A DNA stretch of 64,000 bases from Cellulomonas taurus (GCF_012931845.1 NZ_CP051884.1:3286001-3350000), one strand, 5' to 3'; shown: positions 42,991-51,312, numbered from the stretch's first letter. The notes: generated by a model not told the origin, from the letters alone. A program made the numbers and translations.

Positions 42991-43854
42991 GTGATCCTCG
43001 TCGACCCGCCGGCCTGGCCCGCCCACGACACCCTGTGGTCGCACCTGGTCTCCGACCACTCGCTGGCCGAACTGCACGACTTCGCCGCCGCCCTCGGCAT
43101 CGGCCGGCGCGCCTTCGATCTGGATCACTACGACATCCCCGCGTCCCGGCACGGCGACGCCATCGCGGCCGGTGCCACCCCGCTCGGCGGCGGGGAACTG
43201 ACCCGGCGGCTGATCGGCTCCGGACTGCGGGTGCGCGGCCGGGACCGGGCGGTGCTCAAGGATCTGCGTCGACGCTGGCTGAGGCTCCGGCCCGACGACC
43301 ATGCCACCGTCGACGACCTGCTGGTGCGATGGCGGGAACCGCACCGCACGTACCACGGCCCCACCCACCTGGCCGAGACCCTGGCGGCGCTGGACCGGCT
43401 CACCGGCGACGGTGCGGTGCCGACGGGCGACCGGGACGCCGCCGAACTCGCCCTCTGGTTCCACGACGCCGTGCACGACGGCGACACCCCGGCGGACGAG
43501 GAGGCGTCAGCCGACCTGGCGCTGCGCGTGCTCGGCGACGAGCGGGTCGCCACCCTGGTGCTGATGACGGCGCGGCACGAACCCGACCAGCAGGATCCGG
43601 CCTCCGCCCTGGTCAGCGACGCCGACCTGGCGATCCTCGGCGCCGACCGCGGACGCTACGACGAGTACACCCGGCAGGTGCGCGCCGAGTACGCGACGGT
43701 GCCCGACGAACGGTTCAGGATCGGCCGTCGGGCGGTGCTGGAGCAGTTGCTCGGGTTGCCGTCGCTGTACGCGACCGACCGGGGCCGGGCACTGTGGGCC
43801 GATCGCGCGCGGGAGAACCTGCACCGGGAGCTGGGCGCGCTGGCCACCGGCTGA
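42991..43854 (+). CDS. DUF4031 plus HD-like domain protein
   Basis: 287 aa. The N-terminal ~75 residues (ILVDPPAWPAHDTLWSHLVSDHSLAELHDFA) match DUF4031. The C-terminal part resembles predicted metal-dependent HD phosphohydrolases: YHGPTHLAETLAAL, then ALWFHDAVHDG (His-Asp pair), and a further TARHEPD. So it may hydrolyse a nucleotide or other phosphate, but the activity is untested. GTG 42991 is preceded at leaderless spacing by TAGCAT. Confidence 0.85.
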   Translation: MILVDPPAWPAHDTLWSHLVSDHSLAELHDFAAALGIGRRAFDLDHYDIPASRHGDAIAAGATPLGGGELTRRLIGSGLRVRGRDRAVLKDLRRRWLRLRPDDHATVDDLLVRWREPHRTYHGPTHLAETLAALDRLTGDGAVPTGDRDAAELALWFHDAVHDGDTPADEEASADLALRVLGDERVATLVLMTARHEPDQQDPASALVSDADLAILGADRGRYDEYTRQVRAEYATVPDERFRIGRRAVLEQLLGLPSLYATDRGRALWADRARENLHRELGALATG

Positions 43855-43913
43855 GCAACGGCCCGGCCGGCCCGGCGGGGTGCGCGGCCCCCGCTCCAGC
43901 GCGGCGGACCGGC

Positions 43914-46085
43914 TCAGATCAGCGGCGGCACATCCGGCGCGAGCCGGCGTTGCAACCCCGATCCCAGGGCGAGGCCGGCCAGCACCCCGAGGCAGATCGC
44001 GACCATCGAGACCCCGGTGGTCACGATCGTGGTGACCGCCTGCGCGCTCGCACCGTCCAGGGCCGAGGCCACCCCGACCAACCCCAGCGCACCGGGCACC
44101 AGCACCCAGAACCCGGGCAGGAAGGTGACCAGGAACGGCGGTCCGGTCGGTCGGGTCGCGGCGACCATCGCCACCGGCGTCATCGCCAGCGCCCCCACGA
44201 AGGACGACACCGACGCGCCGAGCAGCAACCCGCCGACCACCTGACCGGCATAGGCCACCACCAGCACCAGCGTGATCCACGGCAAGGCGGCGGTGCGGGC
44301 GTCGTTGTTCAGCACCACCCCCACCGCGTACACCAGCACGCCGATCCACGGGGCCGCCCAGCCCAGCGGATGACCGCCGCTGCTGCCCATCTCGGTGGAC
44401 GGCACCCCGACCAGCCCGGCCGCGGCGGTGATCCCGAGCGCCAGCAGCACCAGCTGCATCACTCCGGCCGCCAGCCGCGCCGAGCCCGCGATCATCTGCC
44501 GGGTCGCCAGGTCGATCACCCCGGTGGTCAACAGCGCGCCGGGCAGGAACGTCACCAGCGGACCGATCAGCGGCGCCAGCAACCCGACCGGCAGACCGGT
44601 GCGGACCAGCAGGAACACCGGCACCGCGACCAGGAACGCGCAGGCCCCGGTCAGCAACCCCTGGTAGACGGTCGGCATCCGACGGGTCAGCCGCGTCACC
44701 ACCGACACCACGCCACCCAGCACCGCCGCGAGCAGCACGTCCAGCCATCCGCCGCCGAGCACCAGCGACAGTCCGGCGGCGACCAGCACGTACCCGAGCG
44801 CCCGGCGACGACCGGTGGACGGCGGCGCCGATTCCAGCACCGCGGCCAATCGGTCCAGCCCTTCGGCGGGCTCCACGTCGCCGCGGACCGCGTCCTGCGC
44901 CAGATCCAGCACGTCCGCCACCTGATCCAGCCGCAGTGCCTGCGAACCGGCGGTCGCCACCGCGGTCCGCACCGTCTGGCCGTCCGGCACCGACACCATC
45001 AGTGCGGTCGGGAAGGTCACCACCGCCGTGCCGGGCAACCCGTTCACCGCGGCGATCCGCTCCAGCGTCCCGTTCACCTGGGCGATCGGCGAACTGCTGT
45101 CCACCATCGCCTCGCCCAGTCGCACCAGGAACCGGACCGTGAGCTGCGGGTCGGCGCCGGTGCGCGCCCGCGACCCGGCCCCGGGCGACACGGGGGCCAC
45201 CTGCGGCACCGGAGCGGTGGTCCCGGCGGCGCGATCGTCGGCGTCGCTCACCGCGACCAGTCCGACCACCTCCGCACCCGCCGGCTCCGCACCCCCGTCG
45301 CCGTCCGGGAATCCGGCCCCGGCCGGGTCCGCGTACTCGGGTGCGGGCACGGTCGAGGTGGGCACCCTCGAAGTGGGCACCGTCGAGGTGGGCACCCTCG
45401 AAGTGGGCACTGTGGACGTCTCGGCGGTCGCGGGCATGACGGGCTCACCCTGGGCCGCGGCCTCACCCTGACCGGCGGGCTGGCTCTGCGCGGCCGACTC
45501 ACCCTGCCCGGCGGGCTGGCTCTGCGCGGGCGACTCACCCCGCGCGGCGGGTACGGCGGGTCCTGCGCCGCGCGAGCGGGGCGCCAGCGCACCGGACCGC
45601 CACAACCACACCAACCCGGCGGCCACCGCGACCAGGATCAGCGCCGCGACCAGCACCATGCCCCAGGGCAACCCCGAGTCCACCGCGGCCGGACGGCTGA
45701 TCCAGCCGGGTGCCGGCACGGTCGTCGTGCCGGTCGGCTCGGGGGTCGGTGTGGCGGGAACGGTGCTCTCGGGGGTCGCGGACGGCGCCACCGTCGGCTG
45801 CTCCTCCGGAACCGTGGTCGGGGCCGTGGTCGGCTGCTGCGTCGGCGCGGGTGACCCGGTGGGCACCGGCGTGCTGCTGCTCGGTCGCGGCGAGGGCGTC
45901 GCGCTGGGGGCCGGGTCCGGGGTCGTGGTCGGCAGGGAGGTCGGCACCGCCTGCGGGTCCACGTCGGGGTTCCCCGGGTCCACCACGGCGGTCGTCCGCC
46001 CCTCGACGGCCGAGCGTGCGTCGGTCCGGGCATGGTCGGTCCCCAGGCGCGCACCCACCGCCGACCAGTCGACTGCGGCGATCAC
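43914..46085 (-). CDS. Threonine/serine exporter (ThrE family) with long repetitive N-terminal extension
   Basis: 723 aa; ThrE proteins are usually ~450-490. Residues ~1-135 are Pro/Thr/Ser-rich, followed by one membrane helix (WGMVLVAALILVAVAAGLVWLW). Residues ~175-250 carry two sets of short repeats (AQSQPAGQGE and STVPT/SRVPT). The C-terminal ~420 residues are the ThrE domain: LTVRFLVRLGEAMVDSSSPIAQ, about ten helices, and TFLPGFWVLVPGALG. The ThrE part exports threonine or serine. GTG 46085 overlaps the acylphosphatase stop as GTGA. The extension is unusual and of unknown role. Confidence 0.88.
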   Translation of the reverse strand: MIAAVDWSAVGARLGTDHARTDARSAVEGRTTAVVDPGNPDVDPQAVPTSLPTTTPDPAPSATPSPRPSSSTPVPTGSPAPTQQPTTAPTTVPEEQPTVAPSATPESTVPATPTPEPTGTTTVPAPGWISRPAAVDSGLPWGMVLVAALILVAVAAGLVWLWRSGALAPRSRGAGPAVPAARGESPAQSQPAGQGESAAQSQPAGQGEAAAQGEPVMPATAETSTVPTSRVPTSTVPTSRVPTSTVPAPEYADPAGAGFPDGDGGAEPAGAEVVGLVAVSDADDRAAGTTAPVPQVAPVSPGAGSRARTGADPQLTVRFLVRLGEAMVDSSSPIAQVNGTLERIAAVNGLPGTAVVTFPTALMVSVPDGQTVRTAVATAGSQALRLDQVADVLDLAQDAVRGDVEPAEGLDRLAAVLESAPPSTGRRRALGYVLVAAGLSLVLGGGWLDVLLAAVLGGVVSVVTRLTRRMPTVYQGLLTGACAFLVAVPVFLLVRTGLPVGLLAPLIGPLVTFLPGALLTTGVIDLATRQMIAGSARLAAGVMQLVLLALGITAAAGLVGVPSTEMGSSGGHPLGWAAPWIGVLVYAVGVVLNNDARTAALPWITLVLVVAYAGQVVGGLLLGASVSSFVGALAMTPVAMVAATRPTGPPFLVTFLPGFWVLVPGALGLVGVASALDGASAQAVTTIVTTGVSMVAICLGVLAGLALGSGLQRRLAPDVPPLI
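45348..45420. repeat. In-frame 15-bp tandem repeats (STVPT/SRVPT units) in the thrE-like gene
   Basis: About five units of roughly 15 bp alternate between GTCGAGGTGGGCACC and CTCGAAGTGGGCACC on the plus strand and encode STVPT and SRVPT pentapeptides on the minus strand. Lengths are multiples of three, so unit number can vary without frameshift. Confidence 0.85.
45465..45545. repeat. In-frame 33-bp repeat units (AQSQPAGQGES) in the thrE-like gene
   Basis: Two nearly identical 33-bp units encode AQSQPAGQGES, with a third, diverged unit (AAAQGEP) after them. On DNA the unit contains GCGGGCTGGCTCTGCGCGG. They are in frame with the protein. Confidence 0.8.
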
Positions 46086-46351
46086 CGGTGAACGCCGAAG
46101 CCGTCGATGCCCTCGGGCTGCTCCACCTGCACCTCGACCCCGGTCACCCGACTCGAGCGCGGCCCGGTCCGCAGCCAGTCGACCATCGCCTCGACGGCGG
46201 GGCCCTCGCCCTCGACCACGGCTTCCACCGTTCCGTCGTCACGGTTCGCCACCCAGCCGGAGACGCCGAGACGCTCGGCCTCCTGAGCGGCGGACCACCG
46301 GAAGCCGACGCCCTGGACCCGGCCCCGGACCACCACCCGCCTGCGCTGCAT
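46082..46351 (-). CDS. acyP: Acylphosphatase
   Basis: 89 aa, full length. The acylphosphatase pattern is clear: VRGRVQGVGFRW (catalytic Arg in GVGFR) and GWVANRDDGTVEAVVEGE with the catalytic Asn. It hydrolyses acyl phosphates such as carbamoyl phosphate or 1,3-bisphosphoglycerate. ATG 46351 fits the family N terminus; longer open frame is not needed. It overlaps the thrE-like gene, so the two are co-translated, but no functional link is apparent. Confidence 0.93.
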   Translation of the reverse strand: MQRRRVVVRGRVQGVGFRWSAAQEAERLGVSGWVANRDDGTVEAVVEGEGPAVEAMVDWLRTGPRSSRVTGVEVQVEQPEGIDGFGVHR

Positions 46352-46938
46352 CCACCTCTCCCCACACCCGACAACCGCTTCTGCGAGGCTACCGGCGGCT
46401 GCCCAGGCTGCCAGGCCGGGTCGGTGACGGTTCAACGTCCACACGCTCCCGGGCCCATGACCTGCATGGACGGCGCTTCGTCCCCCGTGGTCGCCCACAG
46501 TGTGGATCAACCTGTGGATAACTCGTCGACAACCTGGGCGTTGTGGGCAGATCACCGCTCCGGCCGGCCGCCCGACGCGGGTGGTTGTGCACAGTCGGCG
46601 GCGACCATTCCTCGGTCCGATACCGCGTCGGAACTGCTGGCGTCAAGCTGACCTCCGACGCGCCCGAGCACCGACCGCCTCGCCGCGTGTCGCACCGGAA
46701 ACCCGCTTTCACCTGGGCCGATGCCGCCCGGTAGTGGGCGTGACGGCGACTGCGGAAGGTACACCCCTTGTGCGCTCGGGTGGCAACCCCTTGGAGCCGA
46801 CTGTTTCCCGCGCACACGGTTATCCACACGCCGTCCACAGCTTCGCCCGTTCCTCACGGGACCTGTCCACAAAGCTGTGGACGAAATCTGTGGATAACAC
46901 GCCTCTCGACACGCCGAGCAGCGGGCGTGAGGCAGCTC
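46352..46938. other. 587-bp intergenic region
   Basis: No convincing gene is visible: open frames here have no Shine-Dalgarno, no recognisable protein and overlap each other. The main content is the DnaA-box cluster at 46501-46897. No obvious AT-rich unwinding element and no dnaA, dnaN or rpmH gene is nearby. Confidence 0.7.
46501..46897. other. Cluster of DnaA-box-like 9-mers
   Basis: Eight 9-mers resembling the DnaA box occur in under 400 bp. Exact TTATCCACA: 46820-46828 on plus, and 46513-46521 and 46889-46897 on minus. Related: 46501-46509 (minus, TGATCCACA), 46831-46839 (CCGTCCACA), 46863-46871 (CTGTCCACA), 46876-46884 (minus, TCGTCCACA) and 46585-46593 (TTGTGCACA, weak). They face both ways. 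This density is far above chance in GC-rich DNA and suggests DnaA binding or titration. Confidence 0.7.
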
Positions 46939-47490
46939 TCAGGCGCCGATGTCGTGCAGGTGGTGCACCACGTCGTGCAGGTAGTAGGCGCTCAGCGTGC
47001 TCACCGTGAAGATCGACCCGTTGGAGCGGCGGCCGGTGCGCTGCCACTGCCCACCCGACACCTGCTCCAGCGACCGGGCGAAGGCCTCGGCGGCGTCCGC
47101 GAGCTCATCCGCCACCCGGCCCGGATCCTGCAGGTCGTACCGGTCATCGCGAGCGGTGACATCTTGATCCCAGTTGGCGAACAGCGGGTCGTCCTCGGTG
47201 AGCATCAAGGCCAGCCGCTCCGCGAAGATCCGGTGCACGTCCCGGACGTGGGCGCCGTACTCCAGCGCGGACCACACCGTCGGGGCCGGGCGCACCGTGG
47301 CGTCCCGCCGCCCGAGGGCCGCCCGATAGCGCGGCACCAGGTCGCGGGTCGTCGCGGCGATCTGCTCCGCGGGCACGTCCTGCGCGCCGAAGCCGCACTC
47401 GGTGCACCGCTGGTCCAGGACCCAGGTCCAGTCCTTGGCATCGGGGGCGGCGGGAACGTAACCGGGTGCGGGCTGGTCGGCGGCAGTCAT
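46939..47490 (-). CDS. DinB-family-like protein
   Basis: 183 aa. Helical, with features of the DinB/YfiT mycothiol-dependent group: WTWVLDQRCTECGFGAQDVP at the N terminus, VWSALEYGAHVRDVHRIFAERL, and a C-terminal HDVVHHLHDIG with closely spaced His as in the metal-binding site. Function of this member is unknown; relatives are metal-dependent transferases or isomerases. ATG 47490 has TACCGT at leaderless spacing; the longer frame upstream was not used. It ends before the DnaA-box cluster. Confidence 0.85.
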   Translation of the reverse strand: MTAADQPAPGYVPAAPDAKDWTWVLDQRCTECGFGAQDVPAEQIAATTRDLVPRYRAALGRRDATVRPAPTVWSALEYGAHVRDVHRIFAERLALMLTEDDPLFANWDQDVTARDDRYDLQDPGRVADELADAAEAFARSLEQVSGGQWQRTGRRSNGSIFTVSTLSAYYLHDVVHHLHDIGA

Positions 47491-47496
47491 AGCGGC

Positions 47497-47502
47497 ACGG
47501 TA
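47497..47502 (-). promoter_or_regulatory. -10 element of a leaderless promoter (DinB-like gene)
   Basis: TACCGT on the minus strand, six bases, then ATG 47490. Confidence 0.5.
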
Positions 47503-47555
47503 GGCGCGGGCGCGGGTGATCAACAGCCCGGTATCGAGCACCGGGACGGCCCGCA

Positions 47556-47691
47556 CCGCCGCCAGTCCCGCACCGCCGTCAGCGCCACACGGCCGTCAGC
47601 CCCACACGGCTGTCAGTCCGGCACCGCCGCCAGTCCGGCACGGCGGTCAATCCGGCACGGCGGTCAATCTCGCACGGCCGTCAGTCCCGCA
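47556..47691. repeat. Eight 17-bp tandem repeats
   Basis: Eight consecutive 17-bp units, with a consensus near CGGCCGTCAGTCCGGCA, run without gaps from 47556. Each unit ends in CA and has TCA at its centre. The last unit runs into the 3' end of the BldC-like gene, whose stop (47683-47681) lies inside it. The array is not a multiple of three in period. Similar unit starts alternate between CCGCC and CGGC, so parts of neighbouring units are near-complementary. Confidence 0.92.
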
Positions 47692-47923
47692 CGGTCACGT
47701 CACCGACCCGGGTGCGCGGCACCGCACCGACCCGCGGTGGTTCCAGCAGTCGCTGCACGTCCTCCCGGCGGTAACGGCGATGACCGCCCAGGGTCCGCAC
47801 GGACGCGAGCCGTCCGGCCCGGGCCCATGCGGCCACCGTCTTCGCCTGGACGCCGAACACGGCGGCGACCTCCGCCGGCGTCATCAGGTCGTCGTCGGCT
47901 CTCGCGATGATCTTCACTTCCAT
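47681..47923 (-). CDS. BldC-like MerR-type HTH regulator
   Basis: 80 aa. LMTPAEVAAVFGVQAKTVAAWARAGRLASVRTLGGHRRYRREDVQRLLE closely follows the BldC developmental regulator of Streptomyces (LLTPAEVATMFRVDPKTV...TLGGHRRYREAEV). It binds DNA as a small winged-helix protein. The ATG at 47923 lies directly after GGGGAGGT and overlaps the LuxR gene end by ten bases. The C-terminal ~15 residues (PRTRVGDVTVRD) and stop fall in the repeat array. Confidence 0.92.
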   Translation of the reverse strand: MEVKIIARADDDLMTPAEVAAVFGVQAKTVAAWARAGRLASVRTLGGHRRYRREDVQRLLEPPRVGAVPRTRVGDVTVRD

Positions 47924-50373
47924 ACCTCCCCGAGGTCTGCACGGCTGGGGACGCCGAGCTTGCGGATGATGCGGTGGACGTGGTTCTCGACCGTGCGCAC
48001 GCTGAGGAAGCAGCTCGCGGCGATCTCCGTGTTGCTCCGCCCGGCCACGACCAGGCGGAGGATGTCCTGCTCCCGCGGCGTGACGGCGGTGCGCAGCGAC
48101 CGGCCGGGGGTCAGGTCCAGCGGCGTGCACCCGACCTCGTCGGCGAGGGCGTGCGCGCGGGACCGCCAGTGCTCGGCGGACCGTTCGTCGTTGCGGTACA
48201 GGGCGGCGAGCGTCCGCGCGATCACCCCGGCGAAGAACGGTCGACGCGCTGTGCGCAGGGCGGTGAAGGCCTGTTCCAGGACGGCCGGGTCGCGGCTGGC
48301 GAGGGCGTCCTGGTAGCTGATCATCGGGGCGAAGAGCGGGTGCGAGGCCCGGTCGGCCACCTCGTGCAGGTGGGCCAGCCGGTGGGCCGACCAGCTGCCG
48401 ACCCCGAACGTCCACACCGCGAGCGCCGCGGGGACGAACCCGCGTCGTTCCAGCACCAGTCCCGCGTCCCACAGGGCGCCCAGCCCGGCGTCCCCCTCCC
48501 GGAGCGCGTCGATGTACGCCCGCGACCACTGGGTCGACCCGAACGGGAGGTAGGAGTGGACGACACCGAACCGCTCGGCCTGCCGTTGGGTGGACTCGGC
48601 CAGGTCGAAGCGCCCGCGTCTGGCCTGGAGCGCGGCGAGCATCGCGAGACTGCCCACCTGCACCGGCATGTGCGGGAAGGGCGGCACTCCGATGGCCAGC
48701 ACCGCGTCCAGCACCGTCTCGGCCTCGGCGAACCGGCCCTGCAGGAACAGTCCGACGGTCAGGGCGTGCGAGTGCAGCGCCACGCCCGCGCCGTCCAGGG
48801 CGCTGAGCGCCCGGCCCCGGTGCTCCCGGGTGATCGCGAGCAGATGGTCCAGGTCGTCACCCCGCAACGCGGCCGCCTGCACTCGCCACAGGGCGCGCGC
48901 TGTGCGCTCCTCCGCGTCGACCGGCTCCGGCAGCGCGGCGAGCGCGGTCGCCGCGCGGTGCCCGTCACCGGCGATGAGCGCCTCGACGACGGGGGCGGCC
49001 GGGCACCACGGGGCGGCGGCGGGTGTCCGGCGGGGTGTCCAGGGTCCGGCCGTCACCGATGCCAGGTGCGCCGCCAGCCGGGCCGACCCGAGCCGCGTCC
49101 GCCCGGCATCAGGGCTGTGGACCGGGCCGGTGAGGACCGCGGTGGCCGAGGGCAGGTCGGCGTCCACCCAGGCGTGCCATCGGGCGACGACGTCCCGGTA
49201 GCGGAGGGTCTCGTCCGGCGGCCCCGAGCCGGGATCGGTGCGCTCGATCACGCGCAGCACCTCGCGCCGGTCCACCCCCCGCGCGATGAGCGCGCGGATC
49301 AGATCGGCGGCGGCGCCCGGTCCGGGATCGGCGTCCCAGCGCGCCTGAGCGCGGGCATGCACCCGGCGCTGCCGTGCCTGGAGCAGCACGGCGGGACCGA
49401 ACACCTCGCTCGTCCTGGTCGCCGGCTCGTCGTCGGGGACATCGCCGTCCGCGCTGGTGATCGCCCGCATCAGCGGGGTCGCTGCCCGGCGCAGGTACTC
49501 GGCCAGCAGGGGTGGGCTGATCGCGAGCACCGGCGGCTCGTCGTCGGTCACCTCGATCAGCTGTCGTTCCTCCAGCTCCTGCAGCACCCCGTCGGGGACC
49601 AGCGCACGCGCCGCGTCGAGGTCGCATGCCCCCACCCGTGCCAGTCGGAGCAGCCCGGCGATCGGCTCCGGGGACAGATCCGAGAGGAAGGTGGCGACCA
49701 CCCGGGAGATGCCCGGATTCCACAGATCGGAGGTGGCCTGCCAGAGGTCGCCGCGCTGCACCAGCCGCCCGGCCCGGCGCGCGGCGGAGGCGAACCGGAC
49801 CAGGAGCCCGGGCAGTCCGGCGGACTTGGTCATCAGGCGGGCGACGGTCGCGGGTTCCACCACTCCGCCGAGCTGGTCGGCCAGCAGCTCCGCGCACTCC
49901 TCGAAGCCGAGGGGCCGGATGTCCAGGCGCAGCGCCGCCGGGAACGGCAGCCTGGCACCGTCGTCGCGGCGGACCCGGGCGGTGGCGACGACGGCTGCCC
50001 GCGTGCGGTCCACCGCGTGTTCGAGCAGCGCGACCGATGTGTCGTCCAGGTCGTCCAGATCGTCGATCAGGAGCACCTGGTCGTGGTGCCCGAGCCGTTC
50101 GACCAGCGCCGGGAACAGGGTGGACACCGTCAGGTCGGCGCTCCGAGGCATGGGTCCGGCCATCTGCGCCAGCCCGAGCGGCGATGTCGACGGGTCGAGC
50201 CCGCGCACCCCGTGGACCACCACCGGGTCGTGGCCGGACTCGCGCAGATGGCGGGTCACCGCCTGCAGCACCGTGCTGCGCCCCGACATCGGCCGACCGA
50301 GGATCACGATGCTCTCGCGCAGGGCGATCGCGTCGAGTGACTCGTCGAGCAGCGTCGAGTGGCAGAAGGTCAT
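47914..50373 (-). CDS. Large LuxR-family ATPase regulator (LAL/MalT-like)
   Basis: 819 aa. N-terminal STAND/AAA-like NTPase domain: IVILGRPMSGRSTVLQAV as P-loop, in which the expected Lys is Arg (codon CGC), and VLLIDDLDDLDD as Walker B. A middle TPR-like helical region follows, and the C-terminal LuxR HTH reads VTPREQDILRLVVAGRSNTEIAASCFLSVRTVENHVHRII. Large LuxR regulators activate pathway genes in response to a ligand. ATG 50373 fits. It overlaps a bldC-like gene downstream. Ligand unknown; P-loop substitution raises doubt about ATP hydrolysis. Confidence 0.9.
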   Translation of the reverse strand: MTFCHSTLLDESLDAIALRESIVILGRPMSGRSTVLQAVTRHLRESGHDPVVVHGVRGLDPSTSPLGLAQMAGPMPRSADLTVSTLFPALVERLGHHDQVLLIDDLDDLDDTSVALLEHAVDRTRAAVVATARVRRDDGARLPFPAALRLDIRPLGFEECAELLADQLGGVVEPATVARLMTKSAGLPGLLVRFASAARRAGRLVQRGDLWQATSDLWNPGISRVVATFLSDLSPEPIAGLLRLARVGACDLDAARALVPDGVLQELEERQLIEVTDDEPPVLAISPPLLAEYLRRAATPLMRAITSADGDVPDDEPATRTSEVFGPAVLLQARQRRVHARAQARWDADPGPGAAADLIRALIARGVDRREVLRVIERTDPGSGPPDETLRYRDVVARWHAWVDADLPSATAVLTGPVHSPDAGRTRLGSARLAAHLASVTAGPWTPRRTPAAAPWCPAAPVVEALIAGDGHRAATALAALPEPVDAEERTARALWRVQAAALRGDDLDHLLAITREHRGRALSALDGAGVALHSHALTVGLFLQGRFAEAETVLDAVLAIGVPPFPHMPVQVGSLAMLAALQARRGRFDLAESTQRQAERFGVVHSYLPFGSTQWSRAYIDALREGDAGLGALWDAGLVLERRGFVPAALAVWTFGVGSWSAHRLAHLHEVADRASHPLFAPMISYQDALASRDPAVLEQAFTALRTARRPFFAGVIARTLAALYRNDERSAEHWRSRAHALADEVGCTPLDLTPGRSLRTAVTPREQDILRLVVAGRSNTEIAASCFLSVRTVENHVHRIIRKLGVPSRADLGEVWK

Positions 50374-50616
50374 GGCTCACGTCCGGACGGCGGGTGGATG
50401 CGTGGGCAGCGAATCACCGCTCAGGAGCCGGGTGGCCGGTACCCGTGCGATTTAAGGGGCATTTCGGTGAAAAGTGAGTACCCCTAGCGGGCCGCCTGAG
50501 GGCTGAGCGCCACCTAGTCGCGAGTGACCACCCCTGATCCAGCAAACGTTAGGCATACCTAACTTTCTGTGCGATGCTGACGCCGTGTCACTTCCGCACC
50601 CCCGCGAAGGAGCCTC
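50374..50616. promoter_or_regulatory. Divergent promoter region (LuxR gene and heme oxygenase gene)
   Basis: Less GC-rich than its surroundings around 50450-50580, with ATTTAAGG and ATTTCGGTGAAAAGTGAG on the plus strand. It holds the iron box and must contain both promoters; I cannot place -35/-10 pairs with confidence. Confidence 0.5.
50548..50563. promoter_or_regulatory. DtxR/IdeR-like iron box
   Basis: GTTAGGCATACCTAAC is a perfect dyad (GTTAGG and CCTAAC around CATA) and matches the core of the DtxR/IdeR box TTAGGTTAGSCTAACCTAA. It lies 54 bp upstream of the heme oxygenase ATG. Repression of heme-iron recovery under iron sufficiency is predicted. Confidence 0.8.
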
Positions 50617-51282
50617 ATGACCGCGACCACATCCGCCCCGACCACCGACGAGAGCCTCTCGGCGCTGCTGCGCACGGGGACCCGTGGTGAGCACCAGGCG
50701 GCCGAGTCGTCCGCGTTCGTGGACCGACTGCTCGCAGGTGATCTCACCGCCGCCGCGTACACGGATCTCGCGGCCCAGCTGCTGCACGTCTACCGCGCGC
50801 TGGAGCAGGTCGGCGACTCCCTGGCCGACGACCCGGTCGGCAGCACCCTGGTCTTCGAGGCACTGCGCCGCGCCCCGGCCCTGGAGCACGATCTGGCGGC
50901 GCTGTCCGGCGCCGACTGGCGGGAGCGACCCGACGTGATCACCCCGCACCCGGTCACCGCCGCGTACACCGCGCGGATCCTGGCCGGCGGTCTCACCGGG
51001 TACGTCGCCCACGCCTACACCCGCTACCTCGGTGACCTGTCCGGCGGCCAGATCATCGCCCGGATGGTGCAGCGGCACTACGGCATCCCGGAGGACGCCC
51101 TGACGTTCTACCGCTTCCCGGAGATCGACAAGCTGAAGCCGTTCAAGGACGTGTACCGGGCCCGTCTCGACGCCCTGACGCTGACCGCCGAGCAGCGGCA
51201 CGCGGTGGTGGCGGAATCACGCGAGGCGTTCCGGGCGAACCGGGAGCTCTTCACGGTCCTGGGTGCCGCCCACCTGAGCTGA
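50617..51282 (+). CDS. hmuO: Heme oxygenase (biliverdin-producing, HmuO-like)
   Basis: 221 aa, typical length. The proximal heme ligand is His 26 in RTGTRGEHQAAE, and the distal helix motif is YLGDLSGGQIIARM, with further conserved FYRFPEIDKLKPFKDVYR. The enzyme opens heme to biliverdin, CO and Fe2+, freeing iron in the cytoplasm. ATG 50617 has AAGGAG seven bases upstream. The DtxR-like box 54 bp upstream fits iron-repressed expression, and it complements the siderophore system far to the left. No heme importer is adjacent. Confidence 0.94.
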   Translation: MTATTSAPTTDESLSALLRTGTRGEHQAAESSAFVDRLLAGDLTAAAYTDLAAQLLHVYRALEQVGDSLADDPVGSTLVFEALRRAPALEHDLAALSGADWRERPDVITPHPVTAAYTARILAGGLTGYVAHAYTRYLGDLSGGQIIARMVQRHYGIPEDALTFYRFPEIDKLKPFKDVYRARLDALTLTAEQRHAVVAESREAFRANRELFTVLGAAHLS

Positions 51283-51312
51283 CACACGATCCTCACGTCA
51301 CCGGATCCCCGG

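Noticed and set aside
46389-46838. Open frame in the gap after acylphosphatase
   Set aside because: No ribosome site or recognisable protein; it overlaps the DnaA-box cluster.
46352-46938. oriC proper
   Set aside because: DnaA boxes are present, but dnaA, dnaN and an AT-rich unwinding element are not; left as an orphan cluster.
47556-47691. CRISPR array
   Set aside because: Units are 17 bp and directly adjacent with no spacers, and no cas genes are near.
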